Source: DATEPR01 sp036503065
Lineage (GTDB): Bacteria > Actinomycetota > Actinomycetes > Mycobacteriales > Pseudonocardiaceae
Reading direction: 5' to 3'
Length of the DNA: 21,091 nt
Assembly (NCBI GenBank): GCA_036503065.1
Contig: DASXXM010000148.1
Span: 1-21,091, forward strand
A program made the position numbers and the translations under genes. The notes beneath the pieces were generated by a model. It was not told the DNA's origin and made no database searches. It saw only the letters and a program-made list of their open reading frames with translations. Position 1 is the stretch's first letter. The number at the start of each line of letters is the position of its first letter. Below, one piece after another: positions 1 to 7,208 of this stretch.

Positions 1-470
1 TCACTGTCACCGCTGACAACGGCGAACACATACTGAACCAACCCTCACAAGCAAATCTATCCGAAGCATTGATCACCAACTATCTGATGCGTCCCGACGA
101 GCGATTCGGCCCGCTTGCCCGTCAACAGCAATTCCTAGAGGCGCTCAGCGCCCCATCTGACAGTGGCAAGAAGAAGGGCCGTATCGGTGTCGACTTCGGT
201 TCGGTCAGCCTCTGTCACGTGGCCGCCGGTTTCACTGACGCAACCATCGAATTCGCAAAGGGCTTCGCGATCTGGGACCTGTCTCCAGGCCACTACATTT
301 TGCATGCAGCGGGTGGCATCGTCATCGACCTCCACGGAACAGTTATTCCGCTCGACTACCAGTTCGGCACGCTCACCGACATTGCTACTGCCATGAACAC
401 GCGCCGGAAATTCATTGCCGCCGGTAATGCCAAACTCGCGGACGAAATTCAGGCGACGCTACGCGCGTAG
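1..470 (+). CDS. Inositol monophosphatase family protein, C-terminal part (5' end outside window)
   Basis: The reading frame is open from base 3 at the window edge to TAG at 468-470, so this is the 3' end of a longer gene. A TTG at 69 could be read as a start, but the fold would then be incomplete. The visible protein carries the C-terminal half of the IMPase/CysQ phosphatase fold. It has a GVDFGSVSLCHVAAG segment (equivalent to the G-S/A-A...VAAG region), then WDLSPGHYILHAAGG, matching the second family signature (WDxAAG...AGG, with the metal-binding Asp kept but AAG replaced by SPG), and FIAAGNAKLADEI, matching the terminal IAGN stretch. Family members remove phosphate from inositol phosphates, PAP or sugar phosphates using Mg2+. 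Which substrate this one uses cannot be told. Base composition is much lower in G+C than hrpB downstream, which suggests a recent origin elsewhere. Confidence 0.75.
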   Translation, partial: TVTADNGEHILNQPSQANLSEALITNYLMRPDERFGPLARQQQFLEALSAPSDSGKKKGRIGVDFGSVSLCHVAAGFTDATIEFAKGFAIWDLSPGHYILHAAGGIVIDLHGTVIPLDYQFGTLTDIATAMNTRRKFIAAGNAKLADEIQATLRA

Positions 471-480
471 CGCAGACCTG

Positions 481-2922
481 GTGCACACTCGGTCCGTGGA
501 TCTGCCCGCGGACCTACCCGACCTGCCCGTCCGTGCCGTGCTGGCGGAGGTCGTCGCGGCGCTCGCCGGCCACGGCACGGCCGTCCTGGTCGCGCCGCCG
601 GGCACCGGCAAGACCACGATCGTGCCGCTGGCCATGGCCGCCGCCATGGACGGCCGGATCGTGGTCGCGGAGCCGCGGCGGCTGGCGGCCAGGGCTGCTG
701 CGAGTCGGATGGCCGAACTGCTCGGCGAGCCGGTCGGTGGCACCGTCGGCTACGCGGTGCGCGGCGAGCGCCGCACGTCGAAGGCAACCCGGATCGAAGT
801 GGTGACCAGCGGACTGCTGGTGCGACGGCTCCAGTCCGACCCGGAACTGGCCGGTACGGCCGCCGTGCTGCTCGACGAGTGCCACGAACGGCACCTGGAC
901 GCCGATCTGCTGCTGACCTTGCTGTTGGACGCGCGCGGCGGGCTGCGCCCGGACCTGCGGTTGCTGGCCGCGTCGGCCACCGTGGCCGGCGAACGGCTCG
1001 CCGAATTGCTCGGCCCCGGCACGCCGCTGGTGCATGCGACCACGAGGACCTACCCGGTCCAGCTCGTGTACGTGCCGCCGGCACGTGCGGAGCGGATCGA
1101 GAACTGCGTGGCCAGGACCGTCCGCATCGCACTGTCCGAAACGGACGGTGATGTGCTCGCGTTCGTGCCCGGTGTCGCGGAGATCCGCAGGATCACGGCA
1201 CTGCTCGACGGTGTGACCGTGCTGCCGCTGCACGGACGCCTGTCCACGGCGCAACAGGACGCGGCCCTTCGGCCCGGCCGGGTACAGCGGGTGGTGCTGG
1301 CGACCGCGATCGCCGAGTCCAGCCTGACCGTGCCGGGGGTGCGGGCGGTCGTGGACGCCGGCCTGGCCAGGGTGCCCAGGATGGATCACCGCCGCGGCCT
1401 CGCCGGACTGGTCACCACCAGGGTCTCGACGGCAGTGGCCGAGCAGCGCGCCGGACGCGCCGGCCGGCAGGCGCCGGGTCGCGCGTACCGGTGCTGGCCC
1501 GAGCGCGAGCAGGTGACGCTGCCGCGGTTTCCGGAACCGGAGATCCGGACCACGGACCTGACCAGGCTCGCGCTCGAACTGGCCTGCTGGGGCACGCCGG
1601 ACGGGGCCGGTCTTGTGTGGTGGGATCGCCCGCCGGCAGGCCCGCTGTCCGCCGGGCGCGAAGTGCTGACGGCGCTGGGCGCGCTGGATCGGTCCGGCCG
1701 GGTCACCGAGCGGGGCAGGCGGATCGCCGGTGTCGGCCTGCATCCGCGACTGGCGAGGGCACTGCTGGACGGCGCGGCGGCGGTGGGTACTACGGCGGCC
1801 GCCGAGGTGGTGGCGCTGTTGGACGACGATACGCTCGCCGTCGGCCAGGACGTCGACGATGCGTTGCGGCGCCTGCGTTCCGACGACCACGGCGATGGTG
1901 CCCGCCGTTGGCGCCGGGAGGTGCGGAGGCTGTCCGGACTGGTCGCCGACCAGCCGGCGGGCGCATGGCCCGACGCCGCGTTGGTGGTCGGGCTCGCGCA
2001 TCCGGAACGACTGGCCAGACGGCGCGCGGCCGGATCCCGCGTGTACCTGATGGCCGGCGGCACCGCCGTCGAGGCGGACCCGGGGACCGACGCGGAGTGG
2101 CTGGCGATCGCGAGCGCCGACCGTGCGCCCGGCAGCGCCCAGGGCCGGATCAGGTTGGCGGCACGGGCCGACCAGCAGTTGGCGGCACGGGCCGCGCCGG
2201 CACTGCTGTCCACAGTAGACGAAGTGCGGTGGGTGGACGGCGACGTCGTCGCTCGCAGGATCACGCGGCTCGGCGCGATCGTGTTGGGGGAGAAGCCACT
2301 CACCGAACCCGCCCGCGACGACGTGCGCCGCGCTCTCGTGACGGGCCTGCGCACGGAGGGCGTCGGCCTGCTGCGTTGGCCCGCCGAAACCGTGCGGCTG
2401 CGCAGCCGCATGGCGTTCCTGCACCGGGTCATCGGCCGGCCGTGGCCCGCCGTCGACGACGATGGGCTGCTCGACAACGTGGAAACCTGGCTGGGGCCGG
2501 AATTGGGCCGGGCGCGCAGGCGGTCGGACCTGACCCGCGTCGCCACGCACGACGCGCTTTCCCGGCTGCTGCCGTGGCCGGAGGCGGCCAGGTTCGACGA
2601 ACTGGCGCCCGACCGGCTGCCCGTGCCGTCCGGCTCGCGGATCAGGCTGGACTACTCCGCCGACGAGCCGGTGCTGCCGGTGCGCGTCCAGGAGGCGTTC
2701 GGCTGGACCGACACACCGACGATCGCCGACGGCCGGGTGCCGGTGCTGCTGCACCTGCTCTCGCCGGCGGGCCGGCCGGTCGCCGTGACCAGGGACCTCG
2801 CGTCGTTCTGGCGGACCGGCTACCAGCAGGCCAGAACCGAACTGCGTGGCCGCTACCCGAAGCACGCCTGGCCGGCCGACCCGACGACGGCCACGCCGAC
2901 CCGCCGCCCGGCCCGCGGCTGA
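481..2922 (+). CDS. hrpB: ATP-dependent RNA helicase HrpB
   Basis: A DEAH/RHA-type superfamily 2 helicase of about 813 residues, the normal length for bacterial HrpB. Numbered from GTG 481, Walker A is APPGTGKTT (38-46), motif II is DECH (132-135), motif III is SAT (165-167), and motif VI reads EQRAGRAGR. A winged-helix/HA2-like middle and the long HrpB-specific C-terminal domain follow, including the WLGPELGRARRRSDL and FDELAPDRLPVPSGSRIRLDY stretches. HrpB is a cytoplasmic ATPase whose substrate is poorly defined. An in-frame start at 415 would overlap the upstream phosphatase gene and add a non-family leader, so I prefer GTG 481; GTG 496 is the alternative, and neither has a good Shine-Dalgarno. 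The next gene starts 19 bases after the stop, suggesting cotranscription. Confidence 0.93.
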   Translation: MHTRSVDLPADLPDLPVRAVLAEVVAALAGHGTAVLVAPPGTGKTTIVPLAMAAAMDGRIVVAEPRRLAARAAASRMAELLGEPVGGTVGYAVRGERRTSKATRIEVVTSGLLVRRLQSDPELAGTAAVLLDECHERHLDADLLLTLLLDARGGLRPDLRLLAASATVAGERLAELLGPGTPLVHATTRTYPVQLVYVPPARAERIENCVARTVRIALSETDGDVLAFVPGVAEIRRITALLDGVTVLPLHGRLSTAQQDAALRPGRVQRVVLATAIAESSLTVPGVRAVVDAGLARVPRMDHRRGLAGLVTTRVSTAVAEQRAGRAGRQAPGRAYRCWPEREQVTLPRFPEPEIRTTDLTRLALELACWGTPDGAGLVWWDRPPAGPLSAGREVLTALGALDRSGRVTERGRRIAGVGLHPRLARALLDGAAAVGTTAAAEVVALLDDDTLAVGQDVDDALRRLRSDDHGDGARRWRREVRRLSGLVADQPAGAWPDAALVVGLAHPERLARRRAAGSRVYLMAGGTAVEADPGTDAEWLAIASADRAPGSAQGRIRLAARADQQLAARAAPALLSTVDEVRWVDGDVVARRITRLGAIVLGEKPLTEPARDDVRRALVTGLRTEGVGLLRWPAETVRLRSRMAFLHRVIGRPWPAVDDDGLLDNVETWLGPELGRARRRSDLTRVATHDALSRLLPWPEAARFDELAPDRLPVPSGSRIRLDYSADEPVLPVRVQEAFGWTDTPTIADGRVPVLLHLLSPAGRPVAVTRDLASFWRTGYQQARTELRGRYPKHAWPADPTTATPTRRPARG

Positions 2923-2941
2923 GGTGGGCAAGGCTGCTGTC

Positions 2942-4051
2942 ATGTCATTGACCACGCAGCTGCACGACGGTGAACTGGCCCGCTGGTGCGCGGCCCGCCT
3001 CCCGGGCACCACCGCCGTGGTGGCGGCGGTGGCCAGGGCAGGCGCCGGCCACCAGCCCGTCCGGCCCGTCGGGGAGGTCGGCCGGCACCACTGGGCCGCC
3101 GTCGGCGGGACGCTGGGCGTGCGCCTGGCGTTCCTCGTGCAGGACGCGCCGCCGTACTACAGCCTGTTGGGGTTGGCAGGCGGCGGCATCGTCACCCGCC
3201 GGTGGGCCGACCGGACCGCGGCGACCTGGCCGACGCATCGCAGGCTGCCCGCCGCCCAGCAGGCCCGCGGCCTGCAACTGCGGCCGACCCCGACCGGCTG
3301 GGCGGACCTGGGCCCCGGCATCGACCCGGGGACCGACGACACCAGCCAGGAGCGGCTGCTCTCCGATTTCTTCGACCGCACGCTGCGCAACCTGGAAGAA
3401 CACGCCCCGCCCGGCCAGCTTGCGGCGCCTGCCGCGGAGGCCGCGCTGCTGCGCGCGTGTTACGTGTTGTCGCGCTGGGAGGACATCTACCGGTCCGGCA
3501 CGCTCGTCGACACCCTGCTCGCCCTGCACGAGCGCGGCAGCTACCACATGGAGGAACTGCGGGCGCTCGCGCCGGAACCGGCGATCACCGAACTGCTGCG
3601 ACTGCTGACCCTGACCCGAACCTCCGGCGTGCTGCAGCAGTGGCGCGAGGCTGCGGGCCGGCCGGGGCCAGGACGCCCGCTCGGTGTGGCGGCGCCGGTG
3701 ATCGTGGACAACTGGGCCGACGGTGACCTGCTGATCGGCCGGTCCGGCACCGACGACGGACACACCCTGGTCGACGTGAAGACCGTGGTGCGGGTCGACC
3801 ATCCGCAGCGCACCGAGCGGTGGCTGTGGCAGATCCTGGGTTACGCGTGGCTGGACGTCACCGGCCGGTGGGGGATCGACTCGGTCGCGCTCTATTTCGC
3901 CCGGCACGGCCTGCAACTCACGTGGCCGGTGGCCGAACTGGCCGAAGAACTGGCCGGCCCGGGGGCACGGATCGATCAGCTACGGGCGGAGTTCCTGGGC
4001 GTCGCCGAGCGGGTCATCGTCGCGGAGGGCGCACTGCTGCCCGCGCTCTGA
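2942..4051 (+). CDS. Uncharacterised protein with PD-(D/E)XK (RecB/Cas4-like) nuclease signature
   Basis: A 369-residue protein that I do not recognise as a named family. Its last third has the pattern of a PD-(D/E)XK nuclease of the RecB/Cas4 type: an acidic residue in GDLLIG (D262), the core strand LVDVKT (D278, K280), then WQILGY giving QxxxY (Q297, Y301), which is the RecB-type motif in the following helix. The first two thirds are helical, without transmembrane segments or a signal peptide, and contain a DFFDRTLRNLEEH helix near residues 143-155. The ATG at 2942 is chosen because a longer in-frame start would lie inside hrpB. GAGGTGG lies about 15 bases upstream, so the ribosome site is weak and translation is probably coupled to hrpB. 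The nuclease role is inferred from motif geometry only. Such proteins usually cut or trim DNA, sometimes RNA. Confidence 0.7.
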   Translation: MSLTTQLHDGELARWCAARLPGTTAVVAAVARAGAGHQPVRPVGEVGRHHWAAVGGTLGVRLAFLVQDAPPYYSLLGLAGGGIVTRRWADRTAATWPTHRRLPAAQQARGLQLRPTPTGWADLGPGIDPGTDDTSQERLLSDFFDRTLRNLEEHAPPGQLAAPAAEAALLRACYVLSRWEDIYRSGTLVDTLLALHERGSYHMEELRALAPEPAITELLRLLTLTRTSGVLQQWREAAGRPGPGRPLGVAAPVIVDNWADGDLLIGRSGTDDGHTLVDVKTVVRVDHPQRTERWLWQILGYAWLDVTGRWGIDSVALYFARHGLQLTWPVAELAEELAGPGARIDQLRAEFLGVAERVIVAEGALLPAL

Positions 4052-4161
4052 CGGGTTCATCGGGCAAAGTCGGAGTCGTGATCGATTGGTTCGGCGTTCT
4101 ACGCTCTGCTGGTATGACTGATCCCGTTGGTCCGGATTCGACTCACTTCTGGAGGGGAAAA

Positions 4162-4779
4162 GTGCGGCGAGTGCTGATATCGGTGGCGCTGTTGGTCCTG
4201 TCGTTCGGCGGGCTCACGGCGGTCGCCCAAGCGAGCCCGACAGCGGTCGGTGTGGTGACCCCGCACAGCGGTGGCCTCACCGCCAACAACCCGGGCAACC
4301 AGTCCGGCAATGTCGGCATCCCGGTCAGTCTCCAACTGTCCTGCAGCGGTGGCTTCCCGCCGTGCTTCTGGACCGCAGGCGGCCTGCCGCCCGGCCTGAC
4401 CGCCAACACCGCGGGCCGGATCAGCGGCACGCCGACCACGGCCGGCACCTACAACGTGACCGCGACCGCGCGGGACACCCACAACACGACCAGTTCCGTG
4501 TCGTTCACGTGGACCCTCACCGACAACCTCGTGGCCGTCAGCCCCGGCGACCAGATCAGTACCGTCGGCGTCGCGATCAACCAGATCACGTTGCAGTGCT
4601 TCGGCGGCCATCCGTACTGCTTCTGGAGCGCCACCAACCTGCCGCCGGGCCTGTCCATCGGCTTCATCTACATCAACGGCACGCCGACCACGGCCGGCAC
4701 CTACCACGTCGGCCTCACCGTGAAGGACATCGCCGGCAACACCGCGACGACATCGTTCACGTGGACCGTCAACCCCTGA
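4162..4779 (+). CDS. Secreted protein with two He_PIG-type Ig-like repeats
   Basis: The start is GTG 4162, set by a strong GGAGGGG four bases upstream and a clean Sec signal peptide right after it (MRR, then a hydrophobic core at 4-20 and AVAQA cleavage near residue 24). Upstream in-frame ATGs would bury the signal. The 205-residue product then has two tandem Ig-like units (about 42-120 and 126-204), each with LPPGL, a GTPTTAGTY strand and an SFTWT ending, typical of the He_PIG (putative Ig) family. Each unit also has a C-x6-C pair (C61/C68 and C146/C153), probably a disulfide-closed loop. No catalytic domain or cell-wall anchor is visible, so it is most likely a small secreted adhesin-like or matrix protein. 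Its stop codon lies 6 bases from the stop of the opposing gene. Confidence 0.8.
   Translation: MRRVLISVALLVLSFGGLTAVAQASPTAVGVVTPHSGGLTANNPGNQSGNVGIPVSLQLSCSGGFPPCFWTAGGLPPGLTANTAGRISGTPTTAGTYNVTATARDTHNTTSSVSFTWTLTDNLVAVSPGDQISTVGVAINQITLQCFGGHPYCFWSATNLPPGLSIGFIYINGTPTTAGTYHVGLTVKDIAGNTATTSFTWTVNP
4264..4779 (+). repeat. Internal tandem duplication, period 252 bases
   Basis: The two Ig-like units are copies at the DNA level too. Bases 4425-4452 and 4677-4704 are identical over 28 bases, and 4501-4515 matches 4753-4767 over 15 bases, both at an offset of exactly 252 bases (84 codons). Between these blocks the copies have diverged, including a one-codon shift near the cysteines. This is an intragenic domain duplication rather than a mobile element; unit borders are approximate. 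Confidence 0.8.
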
Positions 4780-4789
4780 GTGGACTCAG
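4776..4789. terminator. Small palindrome covering both convergent stop codons
   Basis: CTGAGT-GG-ACTCAG is a perfect inverted repeat with a 2-base centre. It contains the TGA of the + strand Ig-like gene (4777-4779) and the complement of the TGA of the - strand gene (4786-4788). It is short and not G+C rich, so it would be a weak bidirectional terminator at best. Confidence 0.35.
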
Positions 4790-5385
4790 TCGGGCAGTGT
4801 GAACCCGCGGGACTCCAGTTCGTGGAGCACCACCAGGCGAGTTCGCAGCCGCATCCGGCCGAACCGGTTGTGCGCGTCAACCGGTTCGGCGCCGGGCAGT
4901 GCCACGCCGAGGCGCACGATGCGGAAGTTCTGCCGCCGCCAGATCCGGAACTCGCCGAGTGTGCTCGGCATCTCCGGCACCGGCACGTCGGGATGCCGCA
5001 GCACCCGCAGTGTCAGCCAGCGTGTCATGACGTCACCGTCCTCGTTGGTGGACGTCGACACCTCGAGTGACCGCACGTGCTCCCAGGGGATCCGCCCACG
5101 CAACCCCGTCGGCCGGGTGATCACGAAATGGTCGGGCTCGAATCGCAGGCACGTCGCCCGCCAGGACAATGCCCCGAGCACCGCACCGCCACCCAGCCAG
5201 AGCCCGGCGAACACCAGGTTCCACCAGGCACCCAGTGCGGGCCCGACGGGCACGCCGATCCCGACGATGACCCCGGCCAGCACGAGCCCACCGAACAATC
5301 CGAGCAGTACTGCCGCTGTCAGCGCGTCCGGCATGGGCCGTACGGCCACCACAGGCCCGGTCCGGCGCTCCATCGAGGAACTCAC
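4786..5385 (-). CDS. Membrane protein with bacterial PH-like domain
   Basis: From GTG at 5385 the protein has 199 residues. There is a short polar N-terminus, two hydrophobic segments (about 21-44 and 51-74), then a soluble part beginning RATCLRFEPDHFVITRPTGLRGRIPWEHVRSLEV. That succession of short strands, ending in an IPW-x-V motif, is characteristic of bacterial PH-like (bPH) domains attached to membrane anchors. Function is unknown for the group; members are small membrane proteins of actinobacteria. GTG 5385 is preferred because GGAAG lies nine bases upstream; ATG 5373 is an alternative without a Shine-Dalgarno. It follows the YjbR gene by 53 bases on the same strand and may share its transcript. 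The C-terminal region (RMRLRTRLVVLHELESRGF) looks like a capping helix. Confidence 0.65.
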   Translation of the reverse strand: MSSSMERRTGPVVAVRPMPDALTAAVLLGLFGGLVLAGVIVGIGVPVGPALGAWWNLVFAGLWLGGGAVLGALSWRATCLRFEPDHFVITRPTGLRGRIPWEHVRSLEVSTSTNEDGDVMTRWLTLRVLRHPDVPVPEMPSTLGEFRIWRRQNFRIVRLGVALPGAEPVDAHNRFGRMRLRTRLVVLHELESRGFTLPD

Positions 5386-5438
5386 GGCAGCATTCTTCCA
5401 GCGCGAACGCCCCCGGCACAGCAGCATCCGAATGTTCG

Positions 5439-5783
5439 CTAGGCCCAGTCGGGGACCTCGGCAAGTAGTTGTTCCGGGGCGGACAGGCGCCATGCTTCGA
5501 AGACCAACTCGGCCAGTTCGTCGGCGTCGATGCCGGCCAGGTACACGACCACCCAGCCGAAACCGCCCGCGGTGAACTGTTTCTCGAATACGTTCGGCCG
5601 TTCGGCGACCAGCGCCTGCTGTTCGGACAGGGTCTGCTTCAGGCCGACGGTCCGCGTTCGTGGCCAGTAGTAGCCGAACCGCTTGCCGCGCACACTGAAC
5701 GACGTGTACTGACCGCCCGCCGACCGTGTCACGTCGACGAGCGCGTTCACGATCCGGAAGAACTGATCACTCCGCACGGCCAC
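5439..5783 (-). CDS. MmcQ/YjbR family protein
   Basis: A 114-residue soluble protein of the MmcQ/YjbR family, whose fold resembles double-wing DNA-binding domains although the cellular role is not established. Diagnostic parts are the N-terminal FFRIVNAL helix, the GYYWPRTRTVGLKQTLSEQQ region, PNVFEKQFTAGGFGWVVVYL (the characteristic ...F...GWV strand) and the final helices DADELAELVFEAWRLSAPEQLL. GTG 5783 is chosen as start because AGGGG precedes it by seven bases and the family N-terminus begins there; the longer in-frame extension is not family-like. A TATACT hexamer lies on this strand at 5818-5813 and could be the -10 of its promoter. Confidence 0.82.
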   Translation of the reverse strand: MAVRSDQFFRIVNALVDVTRSAGGQYTSFSVRGKRFGYYWPRTRTVGLKQTLSEQQALVAERPNVFEKQFTAGGFGWVVVYLAGIDADELAELVFEAWRLSAPEQLLAEVPDWA

Positions 5784-5812
5784 CGCAGGACCCCTAACAA
5801 ACTGGTGCCCGG

Positions 5813-5818
5813 AGTATA
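5813..5818 (-). promoter_or_regulatory. Candidate -10 element for the YjbR gene
   Basis: Read on the - strand this is TATACT, five of six matches to TATAAT, placed 29 bases before the GTG at 5783. That leaves a leader of roughly 20 bases that includes the AGGGG ribosome site. I see no convincing -35, which is common in actinobacterial promoters, so this is only a candidate. Confidence 0.4.
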
Positions 5819-5876
5819 CGGATGCCGTGTCTACCGCGACCCGGCCAAGTGGCGATGTCGACCTCGCCACCCGGTT

Positions 5877-6362
5877 TCACGTCAGGAGGTCCTCGCCGAG
5901 CAGTTGGCGGAGCTTGGTGAGCGACCGCATACTCTGCGTCTTCACGACGCTGACGGTCGTGCCGACGAGTTCGGCGACGGCCTCGATGCTCTGGTCCTCC
6001 CAGTAGCGCAGCACGACGATCGCCCGGTCCCGCGGTGGCAGGTGGCCCAACGCGTCCAACAATGTCAGGCGCAGCTCCGGACTGGTTTCGTGCGCGGTGT
6101 CCGGAACGGACTCGACGACCAGTTCGTGGGCATCGTGCCGCCGCTGGTGGTCCAGGAACGTTCGCAGCAGCACCTTCCTGGCGTACGCCAACGGGTTGTC
6201 CAGCCAGTTCAGCCGGCCCCATGCCGCGTACAGCTTCGCGAGCGCGGTCTGGGTCAGGTCCTGGGCCAGGTGCCAGTCCCGGCACATCAGGTAGGCGGTT
6301 CGGCGCAGGCTCGGGCCGTGCGCGCTCGCGAACTCGACGAACTCCTCGTCACGTGTTGTCAC
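5877..6362 (-). CDS. SigE-family ECF RNA polymerase sigma factor
   Basis: A 161-residue ECF sigma factor of the actinobacterial SigE-like family, which directs RNA polymerase to a small alternative promoter set. Region 2 spans about 10-75 (GPSLRRTAYLMC...LAQDLTQTALAKLYAAW...NPLAYARKVLLRTFLDHQRR). Region 4 spans about 103-155, with LPPRDRAIVVLRYWEDQSIEAVAELVG followed by the recognition helix SVVKTQSMRSLTKLRQLL. There is no C-terminal extension. The start is GTG 6362, nine bases after the stop of the preceding membrane-protein gene. No Shine-Dalgarno is visible there, so translation probably depends on coupling. The gene order (membrane protein first, sigma second) is the reverse of the usual sigma/anti-sigma arrangement. 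Confidence 0.9.
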   Translation of the reverse strand: MTTRDEEFVEFASAHGPSLRRTAYLMCRDWHLAQDLTQTALAKLYAAWGRLNWLDNPLAYARKVLLRTFLDHQRRHDAHELVVESVPDTAHETSPELRLTLLDALGHLPPRDRAIVVLRYWEDQSIEAVAELVGTTVSVVKTQSMRSLTKLRQLLGEDLLT

Positions 6363-6371
6363 GTCGGTGGT

Positions 6372-7160
6372 TCAGTTGTTGAAGGTCCGTGGTAGGTCGG
6401 GGAACTCCTGTTGCGCGGCGGCGACGAGTGCGGAATCCATTGTGGGGCCCCAGCTGGGATCGTCGGCGATCGCCACCGCTTCGGTGACGCTCAGCGCGGG
6501 CGGGTTGGCGGTGCCGTTCGAGGTGAGGCAGGTCGTCACGTCGAACAGGACGTTCACGCCGTTGCTGCGGTAGACGTCGGCGACCAGGGACTGGTTGCAG
6601 TCGTCGGAGAAACGCATGATCGCGAGCTGGGCTCCGTCGGGGAGCGTGGCGCACTGGATGGTCAGGGTGGCGTCGCGGTGCGATCCGCAGTGGTAGGGAA
6701 TTGGCAGGGTGCCGACGTGCAGGCGCACCATGCCGGGACCGTGGCCGCGGTCGACCGCGATCTGCCCGAACGCGGTGCCGAAGGCGGTACCGAAGCCGGT
6801 GCCGGTGCCGGCGCGGCCGTAGTCGCTGGTCGGTCCCGGTGGCAGGAGTTGCTTGAGCCGGTACACGATCGCCGCCGACGTGATCGGCGACCGCGGTCCC
6901 GGCGACTTGGCGATGGACAGGCCGGAGTGCGCGGTGCCGACCGCTGCCGGCGGTGCGTGCCGTCCTGCTCGGCCGCCGACGATCAGTCCGGTGATCAACA
7001 CGCCGGTGACCACGAGCGTGCCGACCGCGTACGTCGTCGTCCGGCGCACCAGCCGCAGTCGCCTGCCCTGGCGCAGCGCGTTGCCGACCAGGTCGCCCAG
7101 CGGCGGCTCTGGTTCGTTGTCCAGTTCTGCCGCGAGCCGCGTGTGGAAGTCGTCTTCCAT
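6372..7160 (-). CDS. Single-pass membrane protein upstream of sigma factor (putative sigma partner)
   Basis: A 262-residue protein with a short cytoplasmic N-terminus (DDFHTRLAAELDNEPEPPLGDLVGNALRQGRRLR), one transmembrane segment at about 43-63 and a large extracytoplasmic part. The outside part has four cysteines (158, 170, 188, 211) that may form two disulfides, and a short GTAFG repeat around 119-132. ATG 7160 is supported by GGAGG five bases upstream. The N-terminus resembles membrane proteins encoded beside SigE-family sigma genes, but it has no zinc anti-sigma HxxxCxxC motif, so an anti-sigma role is inferred from position alone. It is cotranscribed with the sigma gene, with 9 bases between stop and start. 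A large dyad sits immediately upstream of its ribosome site. Confidence 0.7.
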   Translation of the reverse strand: MEDDFHTRLAAELDNEPEPPLGDLVGNALRQGRRLRLVRRTTTYAVGTLVVTGVLITGLIVGGRAGRHAPPAAVGTAHSGLSIAKSPGPRSPITSAAIVYRLKQLLPPGPTSDYGRAGTGTGFGTAFGTAFGQIAVDRGHGPGMVRLHVGTLPIPYHCGSHRDATLTIQCATLPDGAQLAIMRFSDDCNQSLVADVYRSNGVNVLFDVTTCLTSNGTANPPALSVTEAVAIADDPSWGPTMDSALVAAAQQEFPDLPRTFNN

Positions 7161-7170
7161 CGTTGCCTCC

Positions 7171-7199
7171 GTCGTATCGGGTGACTCACCTGGTACGAC
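7171..7199. promoter_or_regulatory. 29-base dyad next to ribosome site of the sigma-partner gene
   Basis: Symmetric about base 7185: GTCGTA (7171-7176) pairs with TACGAC (7194-7199) and GGTGA (7180-7184) pairs with TCACC (7186-7190). The three-base spacers also pair in the middle, and the two remaining positions are G-T. In the - strand transcript it ends directly before GGAGG. It could be an operator or a leader hairpin controlling translation of the membrane protein and sigma factor. Confidence 0.6.
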
Positions 7200-7208
7200 G
7201 TCCTGGCC

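Noticed and set aside
514..3012. Open frame of 832 codons on the - strand opposite hrpB
   Set aside because: It is antisense to a clear helicase gene; the translation is Arg/Gly/Pro-rich without family motifs, as expected for the shadow frame of high-G+C DNA.
4081..4118. TTCGGC...TATGAC as the promoter of the Ig-like gene
   Set aside because: Spacing is right (17) but the -35 matches consensus at only two positions and the -10 lacks the final T, so it is not better than chance.
4425..4704. The 28-base identical blocks as ends of a mobile element
   Set aside because: They are in frame, direct, 252 bases apart and encode equivalent strands of two Ig-like domains, so intragenic duplication explains them.
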